DNA from: Cervus elaphus
Lineage: Eukaryota > Chordata > Mammalia > Artiodactyla > Cervidae
Length of the DNA stretch: 64,000 nucleotides
Assembly (NCBI RefSeq): GCF_910594005.1
Contig: NC_057817.1
Coordinates: forward strand, 26,761,001 to 26,825,000
Direction of reading: 5' to 3'
Every line of letters begins with the position of its first letter. Positions within the stretch are counted from its first letter, which is position 1. The notes under the pieces were generated by a model, which ran no database searches, was not told the origin of the DNA, and was given only the letters and a program-made list of their open reading frames with translations. Below, one piece after another: positions 49,001 to 60,474 of the stretch. The position numbers and the translations under genes were made by a program.

Positions 49001-51721
49001 TCTGCCCAGCCTTTCCAAGGCCCAGGACAAGACCCACTCAGGCATCCTGAGGACCCTTCCCCAGGGGGAAGGCACAGCCCATCCGGCCACCAGTCTCTGC
49101 TTTGACCCCCACCCACCCCACCCTTCCTCCTCCTCGTTCTCCTCCTCCTCCCCACCCCCCATCCTCGCGCCAGCTGCAGCCTGGGCACAGCACCAAGACA
49201 AACGTGCTGTCTTGCTGTCCACCCGCCTGGGTCAGTCCTCCAGGGGGTGGAGTAGGGTGGTTCTTAAAGGGCCCAATACAGTACCCCCTGTTACCCAGCA
49301 GGGGTTCCCCAATGAAGAGAGGGGTGGAGGGGAGGAGAAGCCCATTTCAGAGGAGGAAAGGACCCCAGGCCCCCCTCCCCACATCAGATTACCCACCTTT
49401 GCTTCACATTTTCTGTGTGTTGCCACTTTGCAGACTAGAGGGGATGGAGGGGAGGAGAGGTGTTAGCAGGGGCCTACTGGGGCAATGGAAGGGGTGGCTC
49501 TCTTGTCTCCCCAGGTCCTGGAACTTCCCGGACTCCAGCTGTACTGAGCTGGCTGGAGTCCGGGAGCAGGGGCAGAGTTCGAGGGAAGCACAGGGCAGTG
49601 GTGCGCTACTGCCCAGGCCAGGAAGTGGGGGGTCCAGGGGTGATGTTCTAGGGTGGGTGCGGGTGAGGAGGAAGGGACGGGAGGAAGGCATGGAGGGAAG
49701 CCTCCAGTTCCAGGTCAGGCAGGAGGGTAATTTAGAGTTCTAGGCTTCCTGGGGTGCTGGGGGAGCAAGGGCTGTTTGGAGGGGAGGCAGTTCCTCTTGG
49801 CCCCCATGGTGCCCAGCCCAGGGGCAGCACACGCAGTACATGCTCTGTTCTGGGGTCTGCCTGCTGAGGGCTGTGCAAGCCAGTGGCACTGGGTGATGCT
49901 CTCAGAGTTACAGCCTAGGGCGGGGCACCTCACCTCTGCATGAGACGCCTGTCCCATCGATGGTCACCTTACACACGGCACAGACAGGTGGTTTCTTCCG
50001 GAAGACCTTCTCTCGGAAGCTATGTGGCTCAGCTTTCCTAGGCTGATGGGCGGAGGGACAGACAGGCAGACAGAGGTGTCAGTTCCCATGGGTCCATCTC
50101 CAGGACTGGGCCAGGCCTGAGTGCAGCACTTTTTCTGTCTTCTTCCATCCTGATATAGCCCCCAAACTTGTCAAATGCACTTGGCCACAGCTGTTTCCAA
50201 GCAGTTATAGTGCTTGTCCTCCACAGTGCGTGGAACCTGGCCCCTTGCGTCACCCTAGCTGGGTCAGCTCCTCCCCAAGGGATCACTTAGGCCCCTCACG
50301 TGGCCCTGGTGTGTGATACCCTTGTGGTCACTGTTACCCAAACCCTAGAGCTTCCGTTCTGGTGTGGGGCGGGTGGTGTTCCCTGACTCCTCTATGAAGG
50401 CAACCTGTTTCTCCTCCCATCTTGCCCTCCCTACCGGGAGGCGCCTCTAAAAAATAAACAGGGAGGGGGTCAGACATGAATGTAGGGTGTCAGTCACGAG
50501 CACCCAGATGACCCAGAGGAGTGTCCTCAGCCAGGCCTGCTTCCTTGGCTCCCACTGTCCCCCTCCTCCCAGCAGCTGACACGCCCTCCTCCCCCCCACT
50601 GTCAGAACATGTTTACTCATTGTGCACCAAGGCGGCAGGCAGCAATTGTGTAAGGAGGGGGCGGTAATGCTGGAGGGAGAGGCAGATGGAGGCATGACAT
50701 GGAAATATTTAGCTGCCTTACTGCTCCAGGATGTAGTAAGCACCCAGTCACTTGAGAAGGTTCAAGAGGGATTCCAGCATTGAAGGGGGAGAGGGTGGAC
50801 CCGATGCTTTCCGGCCTCTCCCCTCCCAGAGTGCAGTGAGCGAGGAGGCTGGGATGTCCCCTATGGCCCAGGACTATCTTTCCCATTCGTCCATCCTCTG
50901 GGGACCATTTACCTCCTTGTCTCCTCTCCTACCTATTTTTCTTCTCCTCTGGCATTCAAGTTCCTGCCTCCCTCCCCCATAGTACTGTCTCATGTTGCCC
51001 TGAGATGCCTTTTGGAGGGGTAAGGCTGAAAAAAATGTGGGGAAAGGCAGGGATGGGGCCTCTAGGCCCCCCACCCTGGGGATGCAGGCAGCACCTCTGG
51101 TCTCTTGGCTGTCCCTGAAGCTGCTGGATTTAACCCAACTTGAACTCTTCTGGGTTGGACCAACTCTGCCAGACCCACTAGGAAACTTGGGTGCATTTTG
51201 GTATTAATGGCACAGGCAGATGATGTCAGTGGAAAGCAAGTCAAGCCCCCTTGTTTAAAGCACTTCTGAGACCTGGCCGCCTCCCTTCCTTCCTTCGCCA
51301 CCCCTACCCCATTTCCCCTAAACTTCTTAGCTTAGGGAAGTCTTCTCCCGGATTCCAAACTAGTACCTGGGAAGGTCCTCCCATAATGTATACGTCCGTG
51401 CAGGGCTGGCCTGGGCTAGGGCAGGGAAGATGACAGGGGAGCTGATGAGGATTTGCTCTCACCCAGACTTCTGCTGCTCATGTCACAGCCCTGGCCGCTC
51501 CAAACAGACAGTAACGAGGGGATACAGGACTAGGGGAGAAGGCTGAGGAAGCTGAAACTGGGACGAAGCTCTGGCCGGAGTTCTGGCCCCCTCCCCCACT
51601 GCCCACACCTCCACCCCCACCTCTGCCCAGTCAAGGGCACTCCTACCCTGCTGGTGGCCCGGCTGCTGTCCCTCCTCCCCAGGGCTCTGAGCAGCCTCTC
51701 CACAGGGCCGCTGGACTTCAT
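38850..51721 (-). CDS. TNS2: Tensin-2 (TENC1), 29 coding exons, 1409 aa
   Basis: Focal-adhesion adaptor that links integrin tails to actin and dampens insulin/Akt signalling (family knowledge). Exons: 51721-51647, 50042-49934, 49434-49397, 48530-48492, 48169-48131, 47976-47927, 47689-47518, 47224-47174, 46882-46760, 46677-46613, 45577-45494, 45122-45010, 44922-44862, 44599-44524, 44269-44140, 44033-43968, 43888-43775, 43566-42355, 42221-42071, 41953-41364, 41248-41159, 40861-40736, 40556-40464, 40338-40261, 40099-40022, 39598-39430, 39333-39265, 39160-39131, 38988-38850. The sum is 4230 bp, phases agree at every junction, and the length equals the main human isoform as I recall. The start is the ATG at 51721 (A at -3), opening MKSSGPVERLLRALG. 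The frame stays open a little further upstream, but only through a TTG. An alternative first exon near 54.4 kb is likely. Confidence 0.97.
40261..41248 (-). other. TNS2: TNS2 SH2 domain exons
   Basis: Four exons encode the SH2 domain (about residues 1140-1250). It starts SKFWYKPHLSRDQAIALL, carries the phosphotyrosine-pocket strand GAFLIRDSHSFQGAYGLAL (FLIRDS is the tensin form of FLVRES) and ends around SEPYFGSLSALVSQHS. The binding Arg is present. Confidence 0.92.
41364..43566 (-). other. TNS2: TNS2 Pro/Ser/Tyr-rich central region exons
   Basis: Three exons, the first 1212 bp long, encode a disordered region rich in Pro, Ser, Gly and Tyr (for example SPEPPAPPLLSVSSDSGHS, GHRPGLSRHCSCRQGYREP, GKLSYEI-type tyrosine sites). 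It connects the C2 domain to SH2 and holds many likely phosphorylation sites. GC content is high, which produces long antisense ORFs that are shadows. Confidence 0.9.
45140..45480 (+). repeat. L2-like LINE end (TNS2 intron)
   Basis: 'cttgacacaagccctagcac', 'acaggagatgctccaggaag' and 'gtgcttcatgaatgagataa' resemble the L2 3' end. Old and diverged. It fills most of the intron between the exons at 45122 and 45494. Confidence 0.55.
45705..45815 (+). repeat. MIR fragment (TNS2 intron)
   Basis: 'cactttactagttgttggac' and 'agtttcttcctctgtaaaat' followed by 'gggacaataagacc' match the MIR core. Confidence 0.65.
45834..46043 (+). repeat. Bov-tA SINE (TNS2 intron)
   Basis: 'gctttcccggtggctcagtg', 'gggtttgatccctgggttgg' and 'gagtcggacatgacttagcg', with an (AAC)n tail. 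It is opposite to TNS2. Confidence 0.93.
46045..46465 (+). mobile_element. Ancient LTR-like element, probably ERVL-MaLR (MLT1 type)
   Basis: 'ttgaattgtgtccccccaaa', 'aatgtgaccttatttggaca', 'tccaatgtgattggtgtcct', 'ccttgattttagacttctag' and 'cactttgttatagcagccct' follow the order of old mammalian MaLR LTRs. There is no retroviral coding sequence next to it, so it would be a solo LTR. The family call is from memory and not certain. Confidence 0.55.
47400..47510 (-). promoter_or_regulatory. TNS2: Promoter-like cluster in a TNS2 intron (CCAAT, CRE, GC box)
   Basis: On the minus strand, in order, there is CCAAT at 47490-47486, a perfect CRE palindrome TGACGTCA at 47456-47449, and GGGCGGGG at 47423-47416, in CpG-rich sequence. 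It lies in the intron between the exons ending at 47518 and starting at 47224. It could be an internal promoter or enhancer, or extra GC content beside an exon. No transcript evidence is available here. Confidence 0.4.
48492..50042 (-). other. TNS2: TNS2 C1 (zinc-finger) domain exons
   Basis: Exons at 50042-49934, 49434-49397 and 48530-48492 encode a C1-type zinc finger (about residues 31-79): H in PHSFREK, then PVCAVC, VSCRVC, THRKC and a final C in SSCQAL. The spacing fits the H/C pattern of C1 domains. Among tensins this domain is specific to TNS2. Confidence 0.9.
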
Positions 51722-53979
51722 GGTGCCTGGCTGCCTGGGGTGCTGGCCTTGGGGCCCGAACAATGCTGGGGCCTGGCCCGGGGCTTCCTGGAAGCGGCCT
51801 GGCGGAGGCAGCCGCTTCCCTTGGGTGGAGAGTAGGCTGTCTGGCTGGTGTGAGGAGAAGCCCAGCCCTGGAAGTGGAGGGGAGTGCAGGCGGGAAGGGG
51901 GCAGGTCACTGCTCCAGGAAGTGGTGGGGGGGGAGGATGTGGGGGAGGCCAGGAGATCAGATTCCCAGGATCTACCCTGCTGGGAGTGTCAGCCAAGGAT
52001 CTCTTGCCCCCACCCTGATCCTGCTCAGGAGCTGCCCCCAGGCCTGGGATCTACCCTATCGGGGGATCTGTGGGATCCTGAGGTCCAGCCCCCAGTGGGG
52101 CGGGACAGGGGCGGGGTGGGAATTTAGGTCTCAGGGCCCTGGCTCAAGGGCCAGAGGGGAACGCCGCGTCCCTGCCAGGCCAGCCTCTCGGCCTGAACTC
52201 TCAGGCTCTCTGGGGACCTTCTAGTGGAAGGGAGGGGGAGCTGGGAATTGCTGTCCCAGCCAGTTCAGGACCTGGACTGCATCCTGAGGGTCGGCTTTCT
52301 GCCTCAGTTTTACTAGTTGTGAAGCAACAGGAAAAGGAAAACATGCACTGGCCCCTTGCCCCCACCATCTACACTGAAAGGCCAAATTCCAGCCGAGACT
52401 GCTCTGCCCACAGGAGCCAGTTATTCTGCCCTAGCCCAAGGCATTTGAGGCCCTTCTCCTGAAAGCTCCCCAGCTGCCCTGCTCCGGACACAGTCCTTCA
52501 CTCACCTACTCCCTGGGTCCCTAGCTCCTCTTTGGAGCCTTGCCACGTGGGCCCTCCTCCTTGCCATCCAGCCCTCCCCCCACCCCAAGCCTGAGTACTA
52601 CCTTCATGGCTCCCCCAGCTCTGCTCTCCTTCCTCAGCAGCTGTCCCAGGGCTGGAGGGCTGGACAGGCGGCCCCCCTCCCAGCACATACTCCACCCTCC
52701 TCCGCGGGCCTCTTGCCTCCCTCTGGGAACACAGCCAGCTTCCTGTCCCAGGAGTTAAGGGAAGGAGGTGGACTGGGGCATTCGAAAGGGGGGGAGGGTA
52801 GTAATCTTCCAAAAAATGTTAGGGGTTAACAGCCTGGGGGTTCTCAGCCCCAAGTCTTGGATCACAGCCCCCCAGAGCAGTCCAGTGGAACAGTCCAGCT
52901 GCTTGAAAGAATGTGCAAATGTGTGCATCCTGCCCCCCCAACCACGTCCCCCAACATTTGCACTGTAGTTACTGAATGTCCCAGGGCTCTGGCAGCTCCC
53001 CCAGCTCTGGCTTCTCCCACCAGGTCCTCAGCCTCCCCTCTCCCTCTCCCTCCCCCATGCCCATCAAGGTTGGTCTAACCCTGCCTCCTCTGGGATGAGC
53101 CCACTCTGGACACTTCCTTGGGCAGGGCCTAGCCCGAGACGTCTCCCTTGAAGCTCTAATTCCCCTTCCAGGTCAGAAAGTCTGTCCCCAGGGTACCTTG
53201 GCCAGAGGGAGGCCTAACTAGTAACTGGAGAGGGGCACTGGCTCTGCAACCCACTCCCACCTCCAGCCCTGGCTGGGTCCCAGGACATTCCGGGCCCCTG
53301 GCCAGTGTGGGCAATCGGGCCGGCATGGTCCAGTCCCCAGCTCTGCTGGCAGTAGGTGAGGTGCTGTGGTGGCGGTGTGGGCGTGGGTGGTCTTTCTCCC
53401 CTCCTACTGCAGTTGCCCTGACCAGGACTTCTCGAGCAGGCTTGTCTCTACTTCTGCTGCCTCCGCAGGGGCTGAAAAGTCCCCTAACTTGACCACTCCC
53501 CAAACCTCCTCGGACCCTCGTTCTTGACCTCGTGGGTGGCTCACTAGCCGCTGTGTTGGGTGGCCAGGGAAGATGGCTTTGAGTCCCTCCCCACCCTGCG
53601 GAGCACCTCTCAAGTGAGATGGCAGTGGGAGAGCGCTGAGCCCGCTGCTAGTGCTGAGAGGAAAAGCAGCTCCCTGGGGCAGGCTTGGGAAGGCCAGGCC
53701 AGAGCCCTGGGACCCTCACCCTCTTCCAGCCCGCAACTTTCCCGAGCCTGTCAGCCTCTCCCCCAGCCTGGCCCCCTCTCACTCCGAAGCCCGGGTTTGT
53801 TTGGAGAAACCCCTCCACCCACACTCCCCCTTCCTGGAAATAGCTGTGGTTGGATGAGCGGCTGGGAGCCCAGCCGCGGAGGAGGGGTGAGGCCCAGGGA
53901 AGGAGACAAGGAGGGAAGGAGGGGTGCGCGAGAGTGCCCAGGGTGATCTGGAAAACTGACGAAGGAGGCCGCACGTGCC

Positions 53980-54720
53980 TCGGTTTCCCCAGATGTGAGG
54001 TGGAAAAGGAAAACCCTGACACGCACTCTCCCCGGCCAGTTCCCGCCCAAGTCCCGGGCCTGCGGGGGCGGTGCGCGTGCGTCGCAGGACCGAGCGGCGG
54101 CGAGTGCTCTCCCGACGCGCGAAGGCGAGACGGCCGGCCGGGGAGTGGCCCTGGGCTGGCCCCGCCCCCTGGTCACCTTTCCGGCCTCAGTCGGCCGCGG
54201 CCCCCGGCCCCCGACCCCCGACCTGACGCGCCCGCTCCGCTCCCTGCGCCCATTCGCCCCTCGCAGCGGCCCCGCGCCCCCTGGCGACCACCACTGGCAC
54301 TGCCCGCCGCGCCGTGACGCACACGCCACGGCCCTACCGCCCGGCGCCTCGCGGCCACTCACCTGCGGGGGGCGCCCGGCGGGGCGGGGGCGCGGCGGGG
54401 CGGGGCAGCAACAGGGGGAGCCCCCGGGCCAGCCCATCCCGCCCCGGGCCCGCGCCGAGCGGACGCTGAGGAGGCGGAGGAGGCGGGACGGGCGCGCCGC
54501 GCTCGCCCCCGCCGCTCCCCGTGCCGCCCTCTGCTCCCTCCCGCGCGCTCTCCTCCCTCCCTCTTTCCCTCCTTCCCGGGCTCCAATCCCCACATGCCGC
54601 CCGCTCCCCGCCCCTCCTCCTCCGTCTCTCCTCCCCACCTTCTCCGGCGAGTCCACGCGCCCAGGAGCTGGGAAGGAGGCATGCGGGGACTGGCAGAGAC
54701 CCTCGGAGACCATGCGGGGA
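53980..54720 (-). promoter_or_regulatory. TNS2: CpG island upstream of TNS2
   Basis: Very CpG-dense sequence about 2.3-3 kb upstream of the MKSS start codon, with many GC boxes (for example gggcgggg near 54380). It is the best candidate for the main TNS2 promoter or for a second one. No TATA box is apparent. Confidence 0.65.
54363..54437 (-). CDS. TNS2: Candidate alternative first coding exon of TNS2 (25 codons)
   Basis: An ATG at 54437 opens MGWPGGSPCCCP and the frame runs to CAG at 54363, followed by a good donor (GTGAGT). The exon has exactly 25 codons and ends in phase 0, so it would join the exon at 50042 in frame, in place of the MKSS exon. Human TNS2 is known to have isoforms with different N-termini; that this is the bovid counterpart is inference. 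Low-complexity GC-rich sequence could mimic such an exon. Confidence 0.5.
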
Positions 54721-54799
54721 GAGAGGTGGACACGGAGAACACAGGAACAGGAAACAGAGCCCCGCAGAGACTGATCCAGAGGGAGACAGCAAAGAAACT

Positions 54800-57700
54800 T
54801 AGAGCCAGCAGAAGAAAAGCTGGAGAGAAGGCACCAGAAGCAAGGGCGGACTGCCTCAGCCTCTTTCAGTCCGGCCCCTTCTCAGGAGTGTATTTGAGAG
54901 TGGGCTTGACGCCCAGATTAGGGGCCACCCGCGGCCTGGCCTAGTGAAGCTAGCGCCACCTTCACACCGGGGCTTCAGAGGAAGGCACCGGGTGTCGCTT
55001 GTGTCCCAAGTCCCTAGACACACTTCCCTGGTCCTCTGTCCCACGGGAGACTTCTCTCTCGGATGCCACTTATGCTCCCCCAAAGAACTCAGAGCTGAGG
55101 ACCTCCAGGTCAGGTTCAACCCCCCCATCCCCAACCCCAAGCCACTCCAGTGAGCCCAAACATCCCCCTGCTTTGGACCTGGCCTGTCCTGTTCTCTAGG
55201 AGAATTCTGTTTAAAAAGTCTTCACTTTTGACTCGAGTTCCTGGCTTCCCAGTGGACACGGAAATTCATTCTAACCTCATTCACTACTTCTGCAGTGTCT
55301 GGATCTGGTACTAGATTGGCACTTGGAACTGAGGCTCTGGGGTTGGTTTGCGTCTTGCTGTCCTGGAGGGGAAGGTAGAGGGAAGGGATATCTTTCTAGA
55401 AGCTCAGTCTATTCCCATTCCCAGATTCCCCACTGTTCTTTAGCAGTGAGCGGTTCCTGAAAGTGTCTCCCTCTTTCCCTCTCCCCTTTGGATTTTCCAT
55501 GATGAAAACTAGCTGGGGGGAGGGGGGAGGGGTCAGGCGGATTCTGAGGAGGCAGTGCCCAGGCCTCAATGCCCAGCGCCAAGCACTACGGCCCTCTGTT
55601 CCTTACTGGCTCATCTCTCATCTGGGTCTTTTCTGTGCTCATCTAGCCTTTGGCAAAAGCTGAGAAGTCTGGTTCTGATTACGAGAGAGTGGAGCACCTG
55701 ATTCTAATCTGGTGGCAGTGAAGAGGTTGGGAAGTGGTGGATGGTGACAATGCAGGGCCCCCAGAGGCTGGCATTTGGGAGGGGTGGGTGTGGCTGGGAC
55801 CTGGGAACCTTGAATTTAACTGCTCTTGACTGAGTAGTTGTCCAACAGGCAGTCTCAGGGAGGCAGGAGTCACCGGGCTTTGGAGAAAGGGGTGGAGGAT
55901 TGGAATGGAGCAGGGGAGGGAAGAGATCGGAGGCACTAGGAGAAGGGGAGGGGCTAGAATTCGGAGAAGGACAGGAATCCGAACCTACTGGGGGAGGGGG
56001 AGGGCTGAAGACCATTCAGTGTATTTTGGCCAGATCTGATTATGTAATCGAGATACCCGAGATACGAAAATTCACTCACTTCTTTGGAACCTAAGGCTAG
56101 CTCTTACAAAATCTTGCCTCTTCCAGAATTTGTTAGGGTCTTTGGCTGGGCCCTGGGATGCACACCAAAGGGGGTAGGTTCTAGAGGTACCAAAGGAGAG
56201 ACTGGGACTCAGAGAAAACATCCTTGATTGGATCCCAGAACGGTGGGCAGGGCTAGAGCCTTATACTCATGCTGGTATTGCTGCCCCTAAGAGAAACTTT
56301 TTTGGCAGGTGTGGGGGGGCATGCTGCCCAGCCAGCAGGATCTTAGTACCCCAACCATGGATCAAACCTGGCCTCTGGCAGTGAAAGTGCCAGGTCCTAA
56401 CCACCGGACGACCAGGGAATTCCCACTAAAAGGAACTTTTGAGGTGCCAAAGAATTGGGGGAGGGTCATAAGATGGGCAGCTGAACTTGCAGCTCAGGGG
56501 AAGGGAGCTGCAGGAGGGACGCTGAGGAAGGTGGAGAGTGAAAAAATAAAGGTGGCGGCTTGAAGAGGGTGAAATTATAATGGGTGGCATGGGGGGCCAG
56601 CCAGGCATCCTGACTACCATACCAGCTGAGAGCAGAGGGAACTTTAGAAAAGAAGGGAAAAGGGAGGGAAAAACCAGGATGGTTTCAGTGAAGGTGAATC
56701 AAGTTGAAGAACACCTTCTGACCCTTCCTGCAGGTTTTCCTTACCTTAACTATGCAGAGGGCAGCCCATTTTGGCACGGAAGGCTGAACCCCCTCTTCCG
56801 TGGTCTGGGGTGATCCCATGCTTGTGTCCGCATGTGCTGAGATCCTTGGGGTGGGGGATTACAGGACGAGGGCATTGAAAGAGTACACTGTTCTGGCACG
56901 AAGAGGTCAGGGGGCCTTGAGGGAAGGGTTTGGGCTCTGGGAACCAGGAAGGGCGGGGGAGGGGCAGAGCTATCTCCAGAGGGGGATCTCCTGGCTGAGG
57001 ACAGAGGGTATATTGTCCAACTGGGAGGTTGCTGCTGCTGGGCGGGGAGCAGCATAGCTCGCCTCTTCCAAACTTTTGTTTTTGGCGAGACTGGGGGTGA
57101 GAGAAGGCAGAGTCTCTCGTCCACACTTGTGGCCCTGGGGGTTTCAATGGTTGCTGAGAAACAAGGTTTTATTTGAGAAACAGCTTCCCAGAAGATGTGT
57201 AGGTCTCCCACTTCCTGAGAAAACAGATGCTGTGCACTCAGCACTCACTGGGACCCTGCCTTGGGATCCAGAGCCTAATGCTTAATTGTTTTGGAGAAAT
57301 TAGGCCACGTGGACTGGAATACACGTGGGACCTGCCCAGACTCAAGTTCATGCCAAACCTGCAGCCTCCGGTTGCTCAAGATGACAGGAGGTTGACAGGG
57401 CTGACCCATCTTGAAACCCAGTTCCACAGTTGGGCTTCTGAGAGTCCATACATTCTTATGACTGAGGGTGGGGGGCAGACCGGTGAACTTACCCTGTTGG
57501 GACATAGAATGGGGAGTTCCTTCCTCCCTGCCTTTTCTGTGCACAACCAACGTGAACCTCTTTCCAGTCAGCCCTTTTCCCATCTTCATCCTTCTTTCCA
57601 TCAGTTTATTCAGACCTCAGTATTACAGTGAAGAGGGTGGCTTGAAATGAAGGCTTTGGAGGATGTGACTGAGGCAGGCTATACAGGCAGCCTGGGCGGG

Positions 57701-58440
57701 AGCTTTTCCTCCCTGCCTACAGGGATCACAGCACAGCACACGCCCCTTATCCCTCAACTTGGAGGTCAACTACACAAGCCGCTGCTGCTGGAATTGGCCC
57801 AGGAAAGCCACCTGTTTAACTGTGCTCCCATCTCCCACATCTCCCCCCCATTTCCTCTTGGCTCCAAGTCCCCAGAATTGTCCACTGTGGTTTCTGTGGC
57901 TTTTATGCTCCACCCCCTTGTGACCTTAAGGATTCTCTGCCACTGTTCTAACCTCTTTCCTGCCCTGAAACAATGAACAGTCTGTCCCTAGCTGTTTGGA
58001 AAATTCCCACCGTTGGTGCTTTAAAAGTGGCCTCAGTTGTAACCTGGACCACCCTGTCAACTCCCCTCTGCCTGCATAGTACAGCTAGGAGAGCAGACAC
58101 AGCACCCATCCAGACTGGAGTGCAGGTTTGCGGAGACAACACCTCAAGGACCTGCAGATGTAGCCCTAGAGTTCCTGCTTATCTTAGGATTAAAATAAAC
58201 AGTACAGGAAATGGGATGCAGATACTCTCAGGTACTAAAAAGTTAACACCAGGCAAAAATGATGGAGGGGAAGTTGATACATATTTCCAGTTCTGAGGCC
58301 TTAATCAACAGATGCTGCTTGCAGTCCCACACTTCAGCTGCATAAAGTGGTATCGAGTACCGAGAGAGAACTTCAGCAAGGTGTGTGTGTGGAGAGCAGA
58401 CTGTCAGTGGACAGAATGTGGTATGCATATCAAGAAATTT
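54800..58440. other. TNS2-EIF4B intergenic, no gene seen
   Basis: Apart from the SINE at 56295-56425 it looks unique. ORFs up to about 160 codons are present on both strands but have no splice partners or recognisable domains. Confidence 0.55.
56295..56425 (-). repeat. CHR-type SINE
   Basis: The + strand shows 'tttttggcaggtgtgggggg', 'accccaaccatggatcaaac' and 'cggacgaccagggaattccc', the reverse complement of a CHR element. Confidence 0.82.
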
Positions 58441-58469
58441 AAGCATTAAAGTGAACTTTAAAGATCAGA

Positions 58470-58475
58470 TTTATT
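58470..58475 (-). terminator. EIF4B: Distal EIF4B polyadenylation signal
   Basis: A + strand TTTATT reads AATAAA on the minus strand, about 2 kb past the stop. Its position suits the long 3' UTR I recall for this gene. Confidence 0.6.
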
Positions 58476-60384
58476 TGGAGAAAACAATAAACCCCAAAAC
58501 CCAAAGGATGGGATTTTACATCTCAAGACATCTCCCAGGTATTAAGTCTACAGATTACAAATCATTTTCATAGAAGATATTTTTGTACAAATTTTACATG
58601 TGATGAGGAGCGGGTCATAAATCCCTGTCTGTTTTAACAGGGTGGCAGAGTAGAGGAACGGGGGAAAAAACAGCTTTTTTGTATACATCTATTTGGAAGG
58701 AGTAGACATGAAGAGGGCAAACCCTACCTTTTCAACATCTATAGCAAATGGTTTAAAAAAATACCCTCTCAACCTTGGGTATCTCTAAAAGCCACTTCCT
58801 AGCTACTAGCCACTCCAAGCCAATTATTTAAAGTTACTTCACTTGGTATGTCCTTTATGTCCACTGGGTAAATGATGCATTACACTCACTGCTGCAGCAC
58901 TCATAAACCAACACCCTGCAAGGTTGGACAGGGTCTAACCTAGGACTGATGGGAAAAAAGCTTGCAAATAAAAGAGACCAAGGTGTCTTTTCTCTGTAGG
59001 TACCAATACTGCCCATAAGGACCCCATCTATTGAGCTGATAGTACCAAGGTGCACATAAAAGCAGGCAAGTAAAGCTGTTGTGTTGCAAGAGAAGAACCT
59101 TGTTAAATTGTTCTCCATTATCATTCATTCTGGCAAGGAATGCTAAAAAAATAAAAAGAACCAACCCACCCCCCCACATTGGTCTAGGCCACATTATAAA
59201 CCCAAACATTTGTGTGGGATTTCAGTGCAGAGATGGAAACTTTTTCAAAAAGCACACCCCCCAACACCAATCAAGGTTGTAAGAAAGGTTTCCAATTTAA
59301 TTTCCATTCACCCCAATGTGGATGAGTGGCCACACTCACCACCTAAGACTGGTAATTCTGAAGTTTTCTGAGGTGCAAAAGGGGTCAAAGCAGCAGGAGC
59401 AGGAATAGCTGAAGGGAAGGAGTGAGACTCAAGACATGAAGGAGCCAAGAATTGCTTAAGAAAGGCAGTAGTGATTCCTCATTAGACAGCTCCCAGGGGG
59501 CTCTAGAGGATGCCTAGGAGATCAAGAGTGTGACCGAAGTCCAAGTCTGTGGGAAGGGAACAGGAAAGACTAGCACAAGGAACCTAAGATGATGACAAAG
59601 TCTGAATTTTTAAACTTCAAGATTTCAACAGAATGTGGATTTATTTGAACTTTCAGAAGGGATAGTGTTTAAGAAAGGGTGAAACCAGGACACAAAAAGA
59701 TTTGGGAATTCCCACGAACCCTAAGTGCTTCCTGCTCCAGGAAGTAAACCATTCATGTGTTTACTGGAGGTCATATACCATTTTCTCTATTACTGGTGCA
59801 AGATAATTCATCAAGCCCCCAACCTTCTTTTCAAACCACGATTTCCCCATTTATTTTGGTCACCAAACAGTCCTATTCTTCAGTGGCCTGTAGACTCACT
59901 TCCACCTACCCCCCTGGGGGGTACAAATGAAGGAACTCCCCATAGGCTGGCCCCAGTAACTCAGAACTAAATGAGAGGAGGGGCTGGCAGCCTCCTGGAG
60001 ACTAAACCTACCTTGCCGAGGATGGAGAATTTATTCAGATAATATTTGAGAATTCATGTATGCCACAACAGGATAGTAAGAATTAAAGGTAGGAACCTCA
60101 CTCTTCCTTATACCTGTCTACTGCCCAACTAGATTCCAGACACTGCATCACTGTCACTGCATTTTGCTAAACGGAGGCCCCTAGGCACTAATCACACAGG
60201 CAATTGCATGTGTCATAAAAACACACCACAACTTTTCCATTAAAAGCTGTACGTCTCTTTCTCTGGCTACACTGGTGATTCTCCTGTTAGTTCAATACTT
60301 TAAAGGCTGCAGCAGCATGCAAAAGAATTTCATTTTGTGTTTTTTTAAAAAAAAGTTAAGAAAGGTCTCCAGGAGATGGTGAGT

Positions 60385-60390
60385 TTTATT
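60385..60390 (-). terminator. EIF4B: Proximal EIF4B polyadenylation signal candidate
   Basis: A + strand TTTATT in 'gagttttattttg' gives AATAAA about 85 bp after the stop codon. Whether it is used cannot be told here. Confidence 0.45.
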
Positions 60391-60474
60391 TTGTCTTGTC
60401 TGGATAGAGGTTTGATTTGCTCTCGAATGTTCCAGGGCGGAGAGAGACTAGGAGAAAGCACAGAATGCAGAGGT

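Larger units (their letters stand above)
58450..60474 (-). other. EIF4B: EIF4B 3' UTR
   Basis: About 2 kb of AT-rich sequence after the stop codon (60475-60477). Minus-strand AATAAA hexamers are at 60390-60385 (about 85 bp after the stop) and 58475-58470 (distal), so a short and a long 3' UTR are possible. The end is inferred from the distal signal. Confidence 0.7.

Noticed and set aside
51722..51763. N-terminal extension of TNS2 upstream of MKSS
   Set aside because: The frame is open but its first codon is TTG, not ATG. The ATG at 51721 has a good context and matches the family start.
53751..54774. Long ORFs on both strands (320 and 259 codons) in the TNS2 CpG island
   Set aside because: They are low-complexity Arg/Pro/Gly/Ala sequence of the kind CpG islands give in any frame. 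Only the 75-bp ATG-to-donor segment at 54437-54363 is worth keeping.
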